Of a stretch of DNA of 64,000 bases, positions 1 through 11,474 are shown one piece after another. How positions within the stretch are numbered: the first letter of the stretch is position 1; every line of letters starts with the position of its first letter. The notes under the pieces are model-generated. The model saw nothing but the letters and a program-made list of their open reading frames with translations. It was not told where the DNA came from and ran no database searches. The DNA comes from Gyrodactylus bullatarudis (taxonomy: Eukaryota; Platyhelminthes; Monogenea; Gyrodactylidea; Gyrodactylidae): positions 591,822 through 655,821 of the forward strand of contig SSNU01000042.1 in NCBI GenBank assembly GCA_012064415.1, in the 5' to 3' direction. The position numbers were made by a program, and so were the translations under genes.

Positions 1-2399
1 AATAAAAATTATTTTTAAGAAAAATATGGTCATTTTTCAAATTCCCATTTGGCGCCAAAATCCCATTTTTTCGAACATTAAGCTGAAAATTTTTGTTGAT
101 TTGAAAGTGGGGGGTCGATCGAAAGAATTTTTTTCATGTTCAAGATTAGACAAGAAAATCAACTCAACTGAATCTTATCTGATGCATAATCACATTATCA
201 TTTGGGAGCGGAATTTCGGATTTTTTATCATTTTCACTAGTTGAAAATCAATGAAATTCCGATAATTTGAAATCTCTCAAAAATGGAGTAACTGTCGATA
301 ATTTTACGGTGTTAATCAGCTTCCTTGTCTAATCCTTATTCAGGATTTTTTCTTCAAATGGTAAAAGTGGGCAATATGAGTAGGATTCCAGAAAATCTTT
401 AACAAATTTGAATTCTTGATGAAAAAATTCGAGATTTTTTCATACAAAATTTTATATAACCAATGTTAATGTATACACCGAGTATACACATTGTTCATTT
501 TTGTGCGCAGTGTATACATTGGTCGTAACTTATATAAAGCTGTATAACCAAAGCTAAAGAAATGAAAATCAAATGGATACTACCACTCCGAATAATATGG
601 AAATTAAATTCGTCAACACTAGAGATGTAACGAATTTCAACTTTTATTAAATCAAAGTTTTCCCTGAAATTTCCACATATAATTTTGATAACAATGATGT
701 GTGAGATCTAAAATAACTGAAAATTCGTTTGAACAATCCCATGCATAGTCGTGCATTGCCCATTTTCCCTAAATTCTCTTGTAGGCATAGTGGAATAACA
801 AAATTTAACAGAAATGATCCTGGCATGATTCTAATACTATTTTCATTGAAAAAACACTTTTTACCAGCAAGAAAAGATATTCAAAATTTAAGTGAAAACG
901 TAGTAAAAATTCAATGAAAATCTAGCGGCATTTTTAAAAAAGTTTGATCTTTAAACTTTAATATTATCACGGACAAGAATTTTGATACTTGATCTTATAT
1001 AAAATAAAGTTAAGAACTTGTAGTATTATCATTTGAGTAGATTTTTAAAGTAGGTTGAAAAATTTTTTACATCTCCAGTCAACACTCCCTCTGTTCTAAT
1101 GTTCTTTAAATGAATAGTTTACATTTGTGAAAAGCTTTGGTTTCTCAAAAACTAAAATAGAAAAGTGACTTATTTGAATACCCAAAAACATGCAAGTGGA
1201 CTTTCTAAATCTGATTTTAAAAATAGCTCTGAACATTTGATTTGAGTGTCGATTAAAGAATAAAAAATAATATTTTTTCAATGAGTTTTACTACTAGAAA
1301 TGATGAAATTTAAATTATCAGACAGCCAATGATTTTAATTTTAAAAAACCGATCAATCAGCGCATAAAGAGTCCGATGAAAGTAGCAAATAGTTTTAAAA
1401 GTTTTCATTTGAGCACTAACCACTATTGGAATTAACCCTATAGATAAATAAAATTAATTTAGATTTCTTAAAAGAAATTTAGCCAAAGAAAAAAAATTTC
1501 GTTAAATTTTCAGCACAAATATACGGTTTTTTCCCAAAAACGAAAAGAGATATTCCAAATATTCGATCATTCTAGGGTGAGACAGTATTTCGAATTTTAT
1601 TTTTATTTATAATAAGCTCTCTTGTGAGAATATATAGACAAGTTTTAACCAACAAGTGTTAAGAACCAAAACATGACACATTTGTACATTGTCCCGAACT
1701 GAGTCTCCTACTGTTTAATGTTATTTCAAGGTAAGACTTATAGTATATATCGATAGTTTGAGAGATTCCACGTCATTTGAGCTATTTACTACACCTCTAA
1801 CATGAGATTATCTGACAGAAAATTCGAAATTTCAAACTCAAATAGAGGAAAAGTTGTGAAAGATGGAAAAATAATTCTATCCTGAATCAGATGGAGTTTT
1901 CTTCAAACATAACCCATAAGTTTCAATGAATTTTTACTACAATTTGTACTACAGAATGGTAAATTAAAATGCAAAATAAAAAACTCACCCTTGTAAAAGT
2001 TTGATAGGTTAAATAGATAAATCCAGTTATTTCTCCGAGATCAATTGTGACAAATATGATCCTAAATCAGATGCTTCTTGGTTATCCTTGAGGATGAAAG
2101 TTGGCCAATCAGAGAAAAAGTTTTCCTACAAATTCTATCCATTTCATTGGTTCAGTTCATCAACTTTAAAAGACAAAATACATCATCATTATAACACAAT
2201 ATTTTGAGATTTGTGAAATTGATAGCTCCTTACAGTTTGTGAGAAAGACGATCGAATGATTTATTCATGACTGGCTCATAGCTATTCAAAATGTTAGATT
2301 GGCACATTGTTTTTTTATTGAATGATTCTGATTGGTTGAATTCGGAGAATACATCATCATTACACTGTATATTGGCCTATGCAAATGTATACTCATATA
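1..2399. other. AT-rich intergenic flank
   Basis: I see no convincing gene here. Short ORFs are unsupported by motifs or splice structure. The first ~190 bases resemble the last ~120 bases of the window (about 63880-64000), so both ends carry copies of a dispersed repeat. Near 470-530 there are several GTATAC-containing stretches, possibly relics of Tc1-like termini. Confidence 0.6.
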
Positions 2400-2496
2400 T
2401 AGTGGTAGTCAAGAATAAGTATACACCTATAGAACCTGTCTTCTTGTTTTAATTTTAAATGATCTTGAGACGTGGGATATGTCATTCGAAAGAGTG
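2400..2496. repeat. Left TIR of the Tc1 element
   Basis: Inverted copy of 3839-3935, differing at scattered positions only. It carries the presumed transposase binding sites. Confidence 0.9.
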
Positions 2497-2726
2497 CTAA
2501 ATTATCTACATATTCATATAGATCAATTCGTAGTAAATTCTAACAGAATTCATTAAATAAAAATTTACTATTTTTCATTAATTTTTCAATCGTCATATTT
2601 AAGTATACACTTTTTCGAATTAGTTTTTTAGAGATAATTAGACTTTTTTTGAGAATTTACAAGAAGTTTTTGGATTACCATCTTCAGCCTTACATAAGAT
2701 CCACTCTAACTCTTGAAATTGTTCTA

Positions 2727-3722
2727 ATGGGAACTAATGAATCGAAGTATTCGAGGTTAACAAATTTCCAGAAGCAACGTGCTATAGAGCTTCGGAAAGA
2801 TGGCCTAAGCCTAAGAAAAATTGCAAATTTTATTGAATGCACTACGAAAACTATAAGCAGACTGTTCATGAAGAAAAAACCCTTGAAAAAGAGAGGCCCA
2901 AAGCAAATAATTCCCAATTCAGTAAGAGCAAAAATCAAATATTTGGCTGTAAATAAGAAATACACTGCATCCAAAATAAAATCTGAATTGAATTTGAATG
3001 TAAGTATAAGTACAATTCAAAGAGCTTTGAAAAAAGATCCGAGTCTTCATTGGGGTAAACCTAAGAATACTCCAAATCTGAGTTCTAGAGATATGGAATC
3101 AAGAAAGAGTTGGGCTTATGAAAAAATCATTGAAAATCAAGATTGGAGCAGAGTTATCTTTTCTGACGAGAAAAAGTTCAATCTTGATGGCCCAGATGGT
3201 CTAACTTCATGCTGGATGGACAAAAAGCGACCAAAACCAATACGAATAAAGCGAGGATTCGGTGGAGGTAGTGTTATGGTCTGGGGATCGATAACTAGCA
3301 AAGGAACTTCTAGTCTAGTTGTTATTAGTGAAAAGCTCAATTCAACTTCTTACCAAATTCTGCTTGAAGATCATTTATTCTCATTTAAAGAGGAAATTAC
3401 AAAAGAGGATCTAATTTTCCAACAAGATAATGCTCCGTGTCATCGTTCTAAATCAACCATTAACTGGTTTTCGGATCATACTATAAAAGTACTTCCTTGG
3501 CCAGCCAGAAGCCCGGATTTGAATCCAATCGAAAATCTCTGGGGGATTTTATCCCAAAAAGTATATCAAAATGGCAAGATTTTTTGTAATAAGCATGAAT
3601 TGATAATCAAAATTATGGAAGAGTGGAAATCAATACATGAAGACGTCATAAAGAACCTTTATAAATCTATGCAGAAGAGATGTATGAATGTTGTTTTATC
3701 GGATGGAAATTTTACAAAATAA
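2727..3722 (+). CDS. Tc1-family DD34E transposase
   Basis: A 331-residue transposase that cuts and pastes its own element. The ATG at 2727 is preferred: the frame is open upstream to 2649, but without another ATG. The N-terminus has two helix-turn-helix regions (around RAIELRKDGLSLRKIA and YTASKIKSELNLNVSISTIQ) separated by a basic KKRGPK stretch like the GRPR/AT-hook linker. The catalytic core shows the first Asp in FSDEKKFNLDG, the second in QQDNAPCH and the Glu in SPDLNPIENLWG. There are 34 residues between the second Asp and the Glu, which defines Tc1 (DD34E). Length is typical of the family (about 340 aa) and I see no frameshift or stop. Confidence 0.95.
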   Translation: MGTNESKYSRLTNFQKQRAIELRKDGLSLRKIANFIECTTKTISRLFMKKKPLKKRGPKQIIPNSVRAKIKYLAVNKKYTASKIKSELNLNVSISTIQRALKKDPSLHWGKPKNTPNLSSRDMESRKSWAYEKIIENQDWSRVIFSDEKKFNLDGPDGLTSCWMDKKRPKPIRIKRGFGGGSVMVWGSITSKGTSSLVVISEKLNSTSYQILLEDHLFSFKEEITKEDLIFQQDNAPCHRSKSTINWFSDHTIKVLPWPARSPDLNPIENLWGILSQKVYQNGKIFCNKHELIIKIMEEWKSIHEDVIKNLYKSMQKRCMNVVLSDGNFTK

Positions 3723-3838
3723 ATGTGTATACTTAAACTTGACGTTAAAAAAATTTATGAAAAATAGAAAATTTATATTTACTGAATTATGTTGAAATAA
3801 ATTATATTTAAAAATACGCATTTTAATAAAGAATTTTT

Positions 3839-3935
3839 CATTCTTTAGAAGTCAACATCCCAAGTCTCAAGATCATTTAAAATTAATATAAGAGGACAGG
3901 TTCTATAGGTGTATACTTATTATTGATTATCACTA
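3839..3935. repeat. Right TIR of the Tc1 element
   Basis: Reverse complement matches 2400-2496; the outer end CACTA is followed by the TA target duplication. Confidence 0.9.
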
Positions 3936-4394
3936 TACAAGTACTACATTATTCAATGAATAATATTCATTGAATGAGTGATATTGTAATCAGTTTTCGT
4001 GTATTAATTAACGTGATACAAGGTACGAAAAAAAGCCTCTTGTGAAATGCAATTCTTATCAAAACCTTTTAGTCCAGTGTAATTTTCTTCAAGATTTATA
4101 GTTTTTTTTGAATAAAAATTTATTTTATGACCATTGTCTCTTTGTATTGTGTTTCTTTGGGGGGTGTGTGTGTGGAGTGAAATTAAATTTTTTTTTCATC
4201 TTGCGACATATTCCATGTTACCTTTCAGGAGAAACACTCTTTTATGGCCTTTCCATTCCCATTTTATTTTATCTGCAAATTTTTTCCATCCATTTAGAAT
4301 TAATCGTAAATTTCACTTACAATGTAACATGATGCTATCAAACGAAAGAAAGAGTTATTTTTAATGGAATAGTGGAAAATCTTTATTGTTTAAA
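3936..4394. other. Intergenic, no gene seen
   Basis: AT-rich spacer between the transposon and the 3' end of the TMEM201-like gene. Two overlapping short ORFs here look like chance and have no recognisable features. Confidence 0.6.
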
Positions 4395-5829
4395 TTAGTA
4401 CAAGTTGACAAATAGTTCATAGAACAGTTTCCCGCCAAGATATAGAATTAAGAACAACAAATTTGTATTAACAAGACAAATCAGGTTCTTCTTCAATGCT
4501 CGCCACGAATCAATTTTACCAAACAGCAAATAGATGATGGCTCGAAAGAGACCCCGATGCTTCTCACGCCTTCTACGTCTCTCCGATCCCATGGACCAGA
4601 CACTGTTGTTACTCATCGATAGGAGACTCATTGTGTCAGATGTTGAGGTGGCATCATCAGACGTGGAGAGCTGAGAAAAGTTTGAGGCCAAATCAATATC
4701 TTGGTTGTCACTAGCATCGAGGATCCTATCAATGTTCCTCTTGTAAAGGGAAGATCTTGGCCATGAGGATTTCAAGTGATTCTCCTTTGTTGGCCATGTG
4801 GATGAGACAGCTTTCTTTTGTTGTTTAAAGTCACGCAGAAAGTATGGCAGGCTTGCGTCCACGCATATCAAGGTTAGAATTGATCCAGAGACCAGCACCG
4901 ATAGCTTACTTAAGTAGCCATGGCCACGATTGTAAGAGTAAAACAGAGATATCAACATGAGACAGTTGAATAGAATGTTAAAGGGCTTGCGAAGAATATT
5001 ACGCTGAAAGTAGCTCTGAATGAATCTGAGAATTGTGGTTAACAGGGCAACTCCAAAAATATGCGAATAAAACATGGAATGAGTCTCTTGTACTCTTTCG
5101 TTAAATCCGAGGATATTAGGACAATATTTTGCATGATCTCTTAGCGGATAAAGTTTATTCAACACTTTTAGAAGGGTTTGCTTTTCCCTCGACAAGATCC
5201 AAGGTCTACAGAGAATTGCTGAAATGGTCTTTTGTACCATTGGCCCAAAGAAAGTGCACAAGCTCAGTAGGTTAATTAGACTCAATATTTTGACTGATAA
5301 ATTAAAAGATCCATTGTTAATGAGGAATCTCTTTGACTGTCTATTGGGTGGAACAAAGTTGTTAATTCTAGACTGGAAGACTTTGCCATTAATGCGGGAT
5401 ATTTGAGTTAGGGACTTTCGATGACATGCATTACAGAGGGGATACTTTTTCTCAATACTTTCCTTGAATAAATCATAGTCTGAACGCCAGTTTAACGTGT
5501 CTGACGGTTCGTAGCAGGCGATGAGATCTAACTTGATTCTCTCATTTTGGTCACAATTTTGACAGAGGAAACTTTCGGTTGGTTTACTTTGGACCTTAAA
5601 AAGTTTGAAAGATACAATTTACTTTTTCTACAAAGCTCTTGTTACCGGTTGAAAGTTTAGTTATATCACAATTATAGTCACCGTTCGATTTAAAGCCATT
5701 ATATTGCTGGCATTCAGAGCAGATGAATTTATTCCGATTAGATCGATCGACTAGATTATTTTTCTGGCAAAACCAGCATTCTACATTGACAGGACCATCA
5801 CAAATACGTGATTTAAGTATTGAGATCAT
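4395..5829 (-). CDS. TMEM201: TMEM201/Samp1 (NET5)-like inner nuclear membrane protein
   Basis: Two exons on the minus strand (5623-5829 and 4395-5594) joined by a 28-nt intron give about 468 residues. The N-terminus is the Ima1 zinc-binding domain: CWFCQKN, then FICSECQQYNGF and the diagnostic NGDYN, followed across the splice by FLCQNCDQNE and PLCNACHRK, making four CxxC pairs. Hydrophobic segments follow around INLLSLCTFFGPMV, FGVALLTTILRFI, FNILFNCLMLISLF, LSVLVSGSILTLIC and near the C-terminus (LICLVNTNLLFLILYL). Family members sit in the inner nuclear membrane and link the lamina or LINC complex to the cytoskeleton. The serine-rich stretch before the last membrane segment is poorly conserved. 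It is shorter than the long human isoform. It is divergent from ABCF2 with a 94-bp gap. Confidence 0.87.
5595..5622 (-). other. 28-nt spliceosomal intron in TMEM201-like gene
   Basis: Reading the minus strand, GTAAATTG starts and TTTTAAG ends this intron. Removing it joins Lys to Val in frame (SFVEK to VQSKP) and restores the second half of the Ima1 zinc domain. The next AG downstream would create an immediate stop, so the 28-nt solution is forced. Confidence 0.85.
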
Positions 5830-5923
5830 TTATTATTTAAATTTTCATTCAACTCAAACAACATATTATTAGAAGAAGCAACCCTGAGCGGAAAATTCAA
5901 AAGTCTCGTTGCGAGTTTTAAAA
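5830..5923. promoter_or_regulatory. Shared divergent promoter TMEM201-like / ABCF2
   Basis: Only 94 bp separate the two start codons, which point away from each other, so both 5' UTRs and promoters must lie here or overlap. No TATA box is evident beyond general AT richness. Confidence 0.55.
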
Positions 5924-7962
5924 ATGCCCTCCGACGACAAGAAGCGTAAGAAGTTGAACAAGAAACAGGGCAAACCAGCTAAAAAGGCTGATAATGAAGA
6001 CAATGAGTTAGAGAAGAATGGATTTAAGTCAAACAAAACAGAAAAGGAGGAAGAAAACTTTACGAATGCCAAAGCTGATGCAGAGTTTGAAGGAAGTGAC
6101 GATGAGAATGCTGAAAAATATGCCAAGCTATGTAAGGAAATAGAGTCTATGAACTTGTGCTCAGAAAGAGTCGCTGAATTCCGTTCTGTTACCGGTGTTT
6201 TAGCCTCACACAAAGATTCTCGTGACTTGCATATCAGAAATTTGAACTGTACCTTTCATGGCAAAGTCCTGATGCAAGAAACTTATCTTGAACTGAACAA
6301 CGGCAATCGTTACGGTCTGCTTGGAGCCAATGGTTGTGGTAAATCTACCCTCTTTGCAATTTTAAACTGCCGAGAAGTTGAAATTCCTCCACATTTGGAT
6401 ATTTTCCTGTTGCAGCGGGAGATGCCACCGTCGAACAAGACTGCTCTCGAATGTGTCATGGAAGTTGACCAAGAACTGACCCGTCTAGAGGATGAAATTT
6501 GTGAGTTGTGTGCAATAGAGAACCCCGGCATCGAGATTCAAGATCGCATGACTGAAGTTTACGCCAGAATGGAAGAGTTGGATGCCGATGTAGCCGAGAA
6601 AAATGCCGGAGAGATTCTCCACGGTCTCGGCTTCACCAAGGCTATGCAGAATAAGCAGGTCAAGCATTTCAGTGGTGGTTGGCGCATGCGAATCGCCCTT
6701 GCACGTGCCCTCTTCGTCAAGCCGGCAATTTTGCTCCTCGATGAGCCTACTAATCACTTGGATTTAGGTGCCTGTGTCTGGCTGGAGGAACGACTGAAAA
6801 ATTATCCCCGATGTCTTGTCGTCATTTCCCATTCTCAGGACTTTCTCAACGGCGTCTGTACCAACATAATCAACATGAGACAGCAAAAGTTGTTCTATTA
6901 CAAGGTAAGTTTATCAACTAGAGACAGATTTTGAATGATTTATCTCATTTTTTCCAACTAGGGTGACTATGATACCTATGTGAGGACTAGGGCAGAACAA
7001 GAAGGCAATCAAATGAAGCTGTACAAGAAGCAAGAAGCTGACAAGGCTGCAATCAAAGAGTTTGTCGCAAAATACGGCCATGGTACCAGGAAAATGGCTA
7101 GGCAAGCACAATCTCGTGAGAAGCTCCTGGCCAAAATTGAGTCTGAGAACAACATTGAAAAGGTTGTAGTGGATAAAAATCTTGCATTCTACTTCCCAGA
7201 TCCCGATCCATTGGCCCCGCCTGTCGTTCAAGTGAGTTCTTTTCTTCCCCATCCTCTCATGCATCTCATTTTCATTCTCTCTTCCTTTCTGATTAGATTC
7301 AAAACATTTCATTCCGATATGCTGATGATAAGCCCTACATTTATCATAATGTGGACCTCGGAGTCGACTTGGATACAAGGGCAGCCTTGGTCGGTCCCAA
7401 TGGTGCTGGCAAGTCTACATTGCTAAAGTTGATTGCAGCCGAATTGGAACCAACTGACGGCATGATCAAACGTCATTCCCATGTGAGATTCGGGCGTTTT
7501 CACCAGCATCTCCATGAGAAACTCGACATGTCCATGACCCCATTGGACTGGATGATGAAAGAGTTTCCCAACATAAAGGAACGTGATGATATGCGCAAAC
7601 GTCTCGGCCGCTATGGCATCACTGGGGAAATGCAAACCTCTCAAATTATGTCCCTCTCTGATGGCCAGCGTTGTCGTATCATCTTCAGCTGGCTGGCCCT
7701 TCAGACACCTTCCATTCTGTTGTTGGATGAGCCTACCAATCACTTGGATATTGAGACTATTGACTCTTTGGCTGAAGCCATCAACAACTACACTGGCGGC
7801 CTTCTCCTGGTCTCTCACGACTTTCGACTTATCGATCAGGTTGCTGATGAATTGTGGGTGTGTGAAAATCAACAGGTTACCGTCTGGAAAGGTGACATTT
7901 ACTCCTACAAGGAACTCCTTATTAAAAATATGAAAGCAGAACAAAAGATGACTGAAAGATGA
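5924..7962 (+). CDS. ABCF2: ABCF2, ATP-binding cassette subfamily F
   Basis: Three exons (5924-6904, 6962-7231, 7297-7962) with introns of 57 and 65 nt encode 638 residues, close to the usual ABCF2 length of about 620. The start ATG at 5924 follows an AAAA context and begins a lysine-rich N-terminal tail. The first nucleotide-binding domain has Walker [10 protein letters not shown], signature [16 protein letters not shown] and Walker [13 protein letters not shown]. The second has [23 protein letters not shown] and [12 protein letters not shown], ending with [14 protein letters not shown]. There are no membrane segments, as expected for ABCF proteins, which are cytosolic and associated with ribosomes and translation. 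A polyadenylation-like AATAAA follows at about 7981. Confidence 0.97.
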
Positions 7963-8920
7963 ACAGAAATGCTTTATTTTGAATAAAAAACTAATCTTAT
8001 TATTGTTGTTTGAATAGGCCTGACCTTGTTACTTATATACTCATTAATTGGGCAGTATATTTCTTGAAAAAAAGATGAATAATTAAGAATTCTATCCTAA
8101 AAGTATTAGAGCAATAAAATGAAGTAGAATATTGAGTAGAAAGTACCCTTGATTCGTATTGAAATTAGTCACAGAATTTTCATGAGTAGCATTCGATATT
8201 TTACTGATGTATTAGCGCAATTATTAATGATTAAGGGGTCAACGAAGAAAATATGGGTCATTTCATTATGGGATCCAAAATGAATGATTATTTTTCATCC
8301 ATGACCCTGGGAAGTAGGTTTTCAAAAGAAACGTTTTAAACAAAAATCTACTTTCTTTGAGTTGGTATAGCGCATGTTTTTGTCTAAGGATATAATCTTT
8401 GCGTATTCCAAGAGAATTAATAGAACTGGTGATAAATCAAGCTCAAATCAGTCGTACTTTAAGGGTTAATTCACTGCCCTACTCATTAGTAATTAAAGAA
8501 TTTTTCATCATTTACTATATCGTGGTGGATTTCATTCGAATCGAAATACAATTGGAAAAAAAGTAACAATCATGTATATCTTTAATCAAATTTCACAATC
8601 CATTAATATTTATATGTAAATGGATGTTGAAATTCTACATCGTCTGTGTGTCTGTGTGTTTACAATGCATTTCACTTTGTTTCAAATTGTTGTTTGCTGT
8701 CTACGAGACTAGTGCATATATTTATTAATATCTTCAAGCTTGTTGGTTAATGGGGTCATTTGATGCCAGAAACAACCACTCTGATTGGCTAAGCGAAACG
8801 AAAAAAGCATGATGAATTCTAAGTAGATGTCACTTTTAATTTTATACAGTTTTCACAAACCCAAAGCACCATTGAATCAGAAAAAAAACCGAATGCTCCC
8901 CTCCTAATTGAGAGGCCATT
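7963..8920. other. Intergenic / Notch-ligand upstream region
   Basis: An AATAAA polyadenylation signal for ABCF2 lies at the left end. The remainder is AT-rich with no gene seen; the part nearest 8920 should hold the promoter and 5' UTR of the DSL ligand. Confidence 0.5.
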
Positions 8921-11076
8921 ATGAACGTGGGGCCAACGTCCACTTTACCAGCACCCCTTAATGGAAGCCATACTTTGGATTTTGTCCTATTCCTCCTTCT
9001 CTTCACCACTTCAATTTATGGCTCGTCAACGAAACCAGTGAGTCCTCTCCCCTCTTTATTCTACATTTTATTTGTTATTGAAATATGTCAAATTTAGAGG
9101 AAGAATTACGTAAACGATAACTATTGCAGGTTACTCTGTTTTTTTACTCGATCAGAATAGTGAAATTCTCGCTTATAGGACCAATCTACTGCTAAACGAG
9201 AAACTTTTTATTCGAGACTCCTTAATAAATGGAACGAATGTTGATGACGCAAGAGAATTGATCGAATAATCGAAAATTAATTGAGATGCAACTCGAATTA
9301 TTATTGATCTCGATCCCCAAAATCATTCACCATTAAGGGGACTTACTTATAGAGTAATAGTAACTCAAACTCTTCTTCCTTAGATCTCAGGGAAGTTGTC
9401 GCTTCAACTCTTCTATACCAACGAAGATGATCGTGATGCCAAGGGTGACTTTTGCGATTTTGTAAGGAAGGAATGTGAGCCCATTCTCGACGTCTGTCTC
9501 TCAACTGAGTGAGTTACTTTTGATTCGATTTCTATCAGTCATTGGTATTATTATTTTTCAACCAATAGAACGAGAACAATTGGTTATGCCATAAACTTTT
9601 ATTTTTCTCTGAATTGCAATTGAAAAATACTGATATAAGTGAAGTAAGGAAATTCTCGTAAGCAATCACATATTAAGCATTCATTTGGCGATAATTTTAG
9701 ATATGGTGAATAGAATTTCAAAGTAACTGAGATTTGAGTAATAAAAGAGAATTTTCCCAGAGCAGATTCGAAAAACTGTGACATTTACTCAGCCCAGACA
9801 CCGAACCGTGGAAGTACAAAGGTAATGGACTATAAGTTCACCATTCAACTCCAAGAGAACCTCAACACTGATATTATCAATCTCAAAGTTGAAGCAAAGG
9901 ACTATGACAATTACAATTCCCATGATTTAATCGGAAAGTTTACAAAGTCCAGCATTAAACTCAAGAATAACGGCAGTCTGAGGGAGTACCTGTTCCGGGT
10001 CAAGCCATCCGACAAAATGCCAAGACATGCAAAGTAAGTTGGTTGGCCCTTTTCATTGAATCAGAGTAAGAAAACCTTTTATCGGTTGTCTTTTTGGTAC
10101 TTTAGAATCTTTATGGAAATGTCACTGGAGTGTAACAGGAATTATTTTGGATATTTTTGTCAAAAGTTTTGCGAATCCTCCGGGGATAGGTACACGTGTA
10201 GCCCTGAAGGTGACCGTATATGCCTGCCAGGCTACAAAGGAAGCTTGTGTACAGAACTGGATCCGTGTGCTACCCAGAAATGTGCCGAGCATGCAACGTG
10301 TATTCAGGACCATCAGAATCTATCCAATCGTATCTGCAAATGCACCCCGAGTAATGAGGAAAGAGCCGAATGCTATCCAAACTACAATCCATGTCAAGAT
10401 AATCCCTGTATGAACGGAGGTCGGTGTACGGTAACTGGAAAGTACAACCAATCCTTTAGCTGTGAATGCCCCTTTATGTATACGGGGTACAAGTGTTGGA
10501 AGAGACGCTTCGCCTGCCAGGAGATGGCCAGGAACATTACGCTAGAAAAGTTTAACCTGGAACCAGATGCAGAACTGACTCCGGGGGAGTTGGAAAGCGT
10601 CTGTCATGAGAATGGCGAGTGCCTTGAAAAGACGGGCACATTCGGCTGGGAATGTAAATGCAACGAGGGATTCTCTGGACTCCGATGTCAGGAAACGTCC
10701 TACGTAAGTTCATCTTTACACTTTGCTTTCATTTCAACCCGATTTCAATCCCTTCTCCAAGAACTTTTTACTCATGGGCCTGACAATTGGGATGATGGTT
10801 CTCTTGACAGCAGTACTCGTTTTGGCCTTCTTCCTCATTCGACATCGGCGCAAGCTAAAAGAGGAACAAATCAAGACCAGATCCATCTACGGCTCCCATC
10901 ATGGGACAGTTAGTAGCCAGATCTATGCCAGATCTCCGTATGATTTTGAAGATCCCTACAACGAGAGGTCGTTAATGAGTCAAGATTATAGTGTCAGGCT
11001 GAGTTTGACCAAGCCAAAGGGACCGGACCGTGAACTCCCACCGATACCCACTCCGAATCCTTATCATTTCGAATGA
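8921..11076 (+). CDS. Short DSL-domain Notch ligand (Delta/Serrate-like)
   Basis: Five exons (8921-9037, 9384-9508, 9761-10033, 10106-10703, 10762-11076) join in frame to 475 residues. Order: N-terminal hydrophobic signal (FVLFLLLFTTSIYG); a divergent MNNL-type region with paired cysteines (GDFCDFVRKECEPILDVC); a DSL domain with the expected cysteine spacing (CNRNYFGYFCQKFC ... CLPGYKGSLC); then only about three EGF-like modules (CQDNPCMNGGRC; CHENGEC ... CKCNEGFSGLRC). A transmembrane helix is encoded at the start of the last exon (MGLTIGMMVLLTAVLVLAFF), with stop-transfer residues RHRRK and a cytoplasmic tail of about 70 residues. Typical Delta proteins have eight or nine EGF repeats, so this is a minimal ligand. 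It would act at the cell surface in Notch signalling. Confidence 0.93.
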
Positions 11077-11474
11077 TTTTTATTTTTTCAGAGAATTTCA
11101 TCAAAACCTGTACCAATTTTTATTAGTAAATTTGAATTTTTACAAACCCCCATGTTTTCATTTGTTTACTAGCGTTCACTACTGGCTGAGGTTGGCCAGA
11201 ATAAAAAATATCAAGACAAGTATTAATTGGGGGGTCATAATGTACACCAGACTGTGAACGATATACAAAAATAAATACGTTCATTCTTCTCTTGCAATAA
11301 TAGTCAGACGTGTAATAATAAACTTTGTTGTTAGAAAGAAAAGAGTATGGTCAGAAGTTTACACAGGTACTGCGCAATTCATTGAGACAGAAACCTAGAG
11401 GTTAACCCATTCGTTGACTAGTTTTTAATCTACAATCTAAAGTAAACATACACATTTACACGCTTGCATTCAGA
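11077..11474. other. 3' UTR and spacer
   Basis: AT-rich, with an AATAAA-like signal near 11270 that may end the ligand transcript. No gene seen. Confidence 0.5.

Larger units (their letters stand above)
2400..3935 (+). mobile_element. Tc1-type DNA transposon, apparently complete
   Basis: A 1536-bp element with near-identical terminal inverted repeats of about 97 bp (2400-2496 and 3839-3935) encloses one intact transposase ORF. Both ends start TAGTG and the element is flanked by TA dinucleotides at 2398-2399 and 3936-3937, the target duplication expected for Tc1/mariner. Both arms share a long block beginning AAGTATACACCTATAGAACC. The open ORF and the high TIR identity suggest recent insertion and possible activity. 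Confidence 0.93.

Noticed and set aside
2649..2726. Extension of the Tc1 transposase upstream
   Set aside because: First codon is TTG; animal initiation and family length favour the ATG at 2727.
6485..7944. Long antisense ORFs across ABCF2
   Set aside because: Shadows of the conserved coding strand, without motifs.
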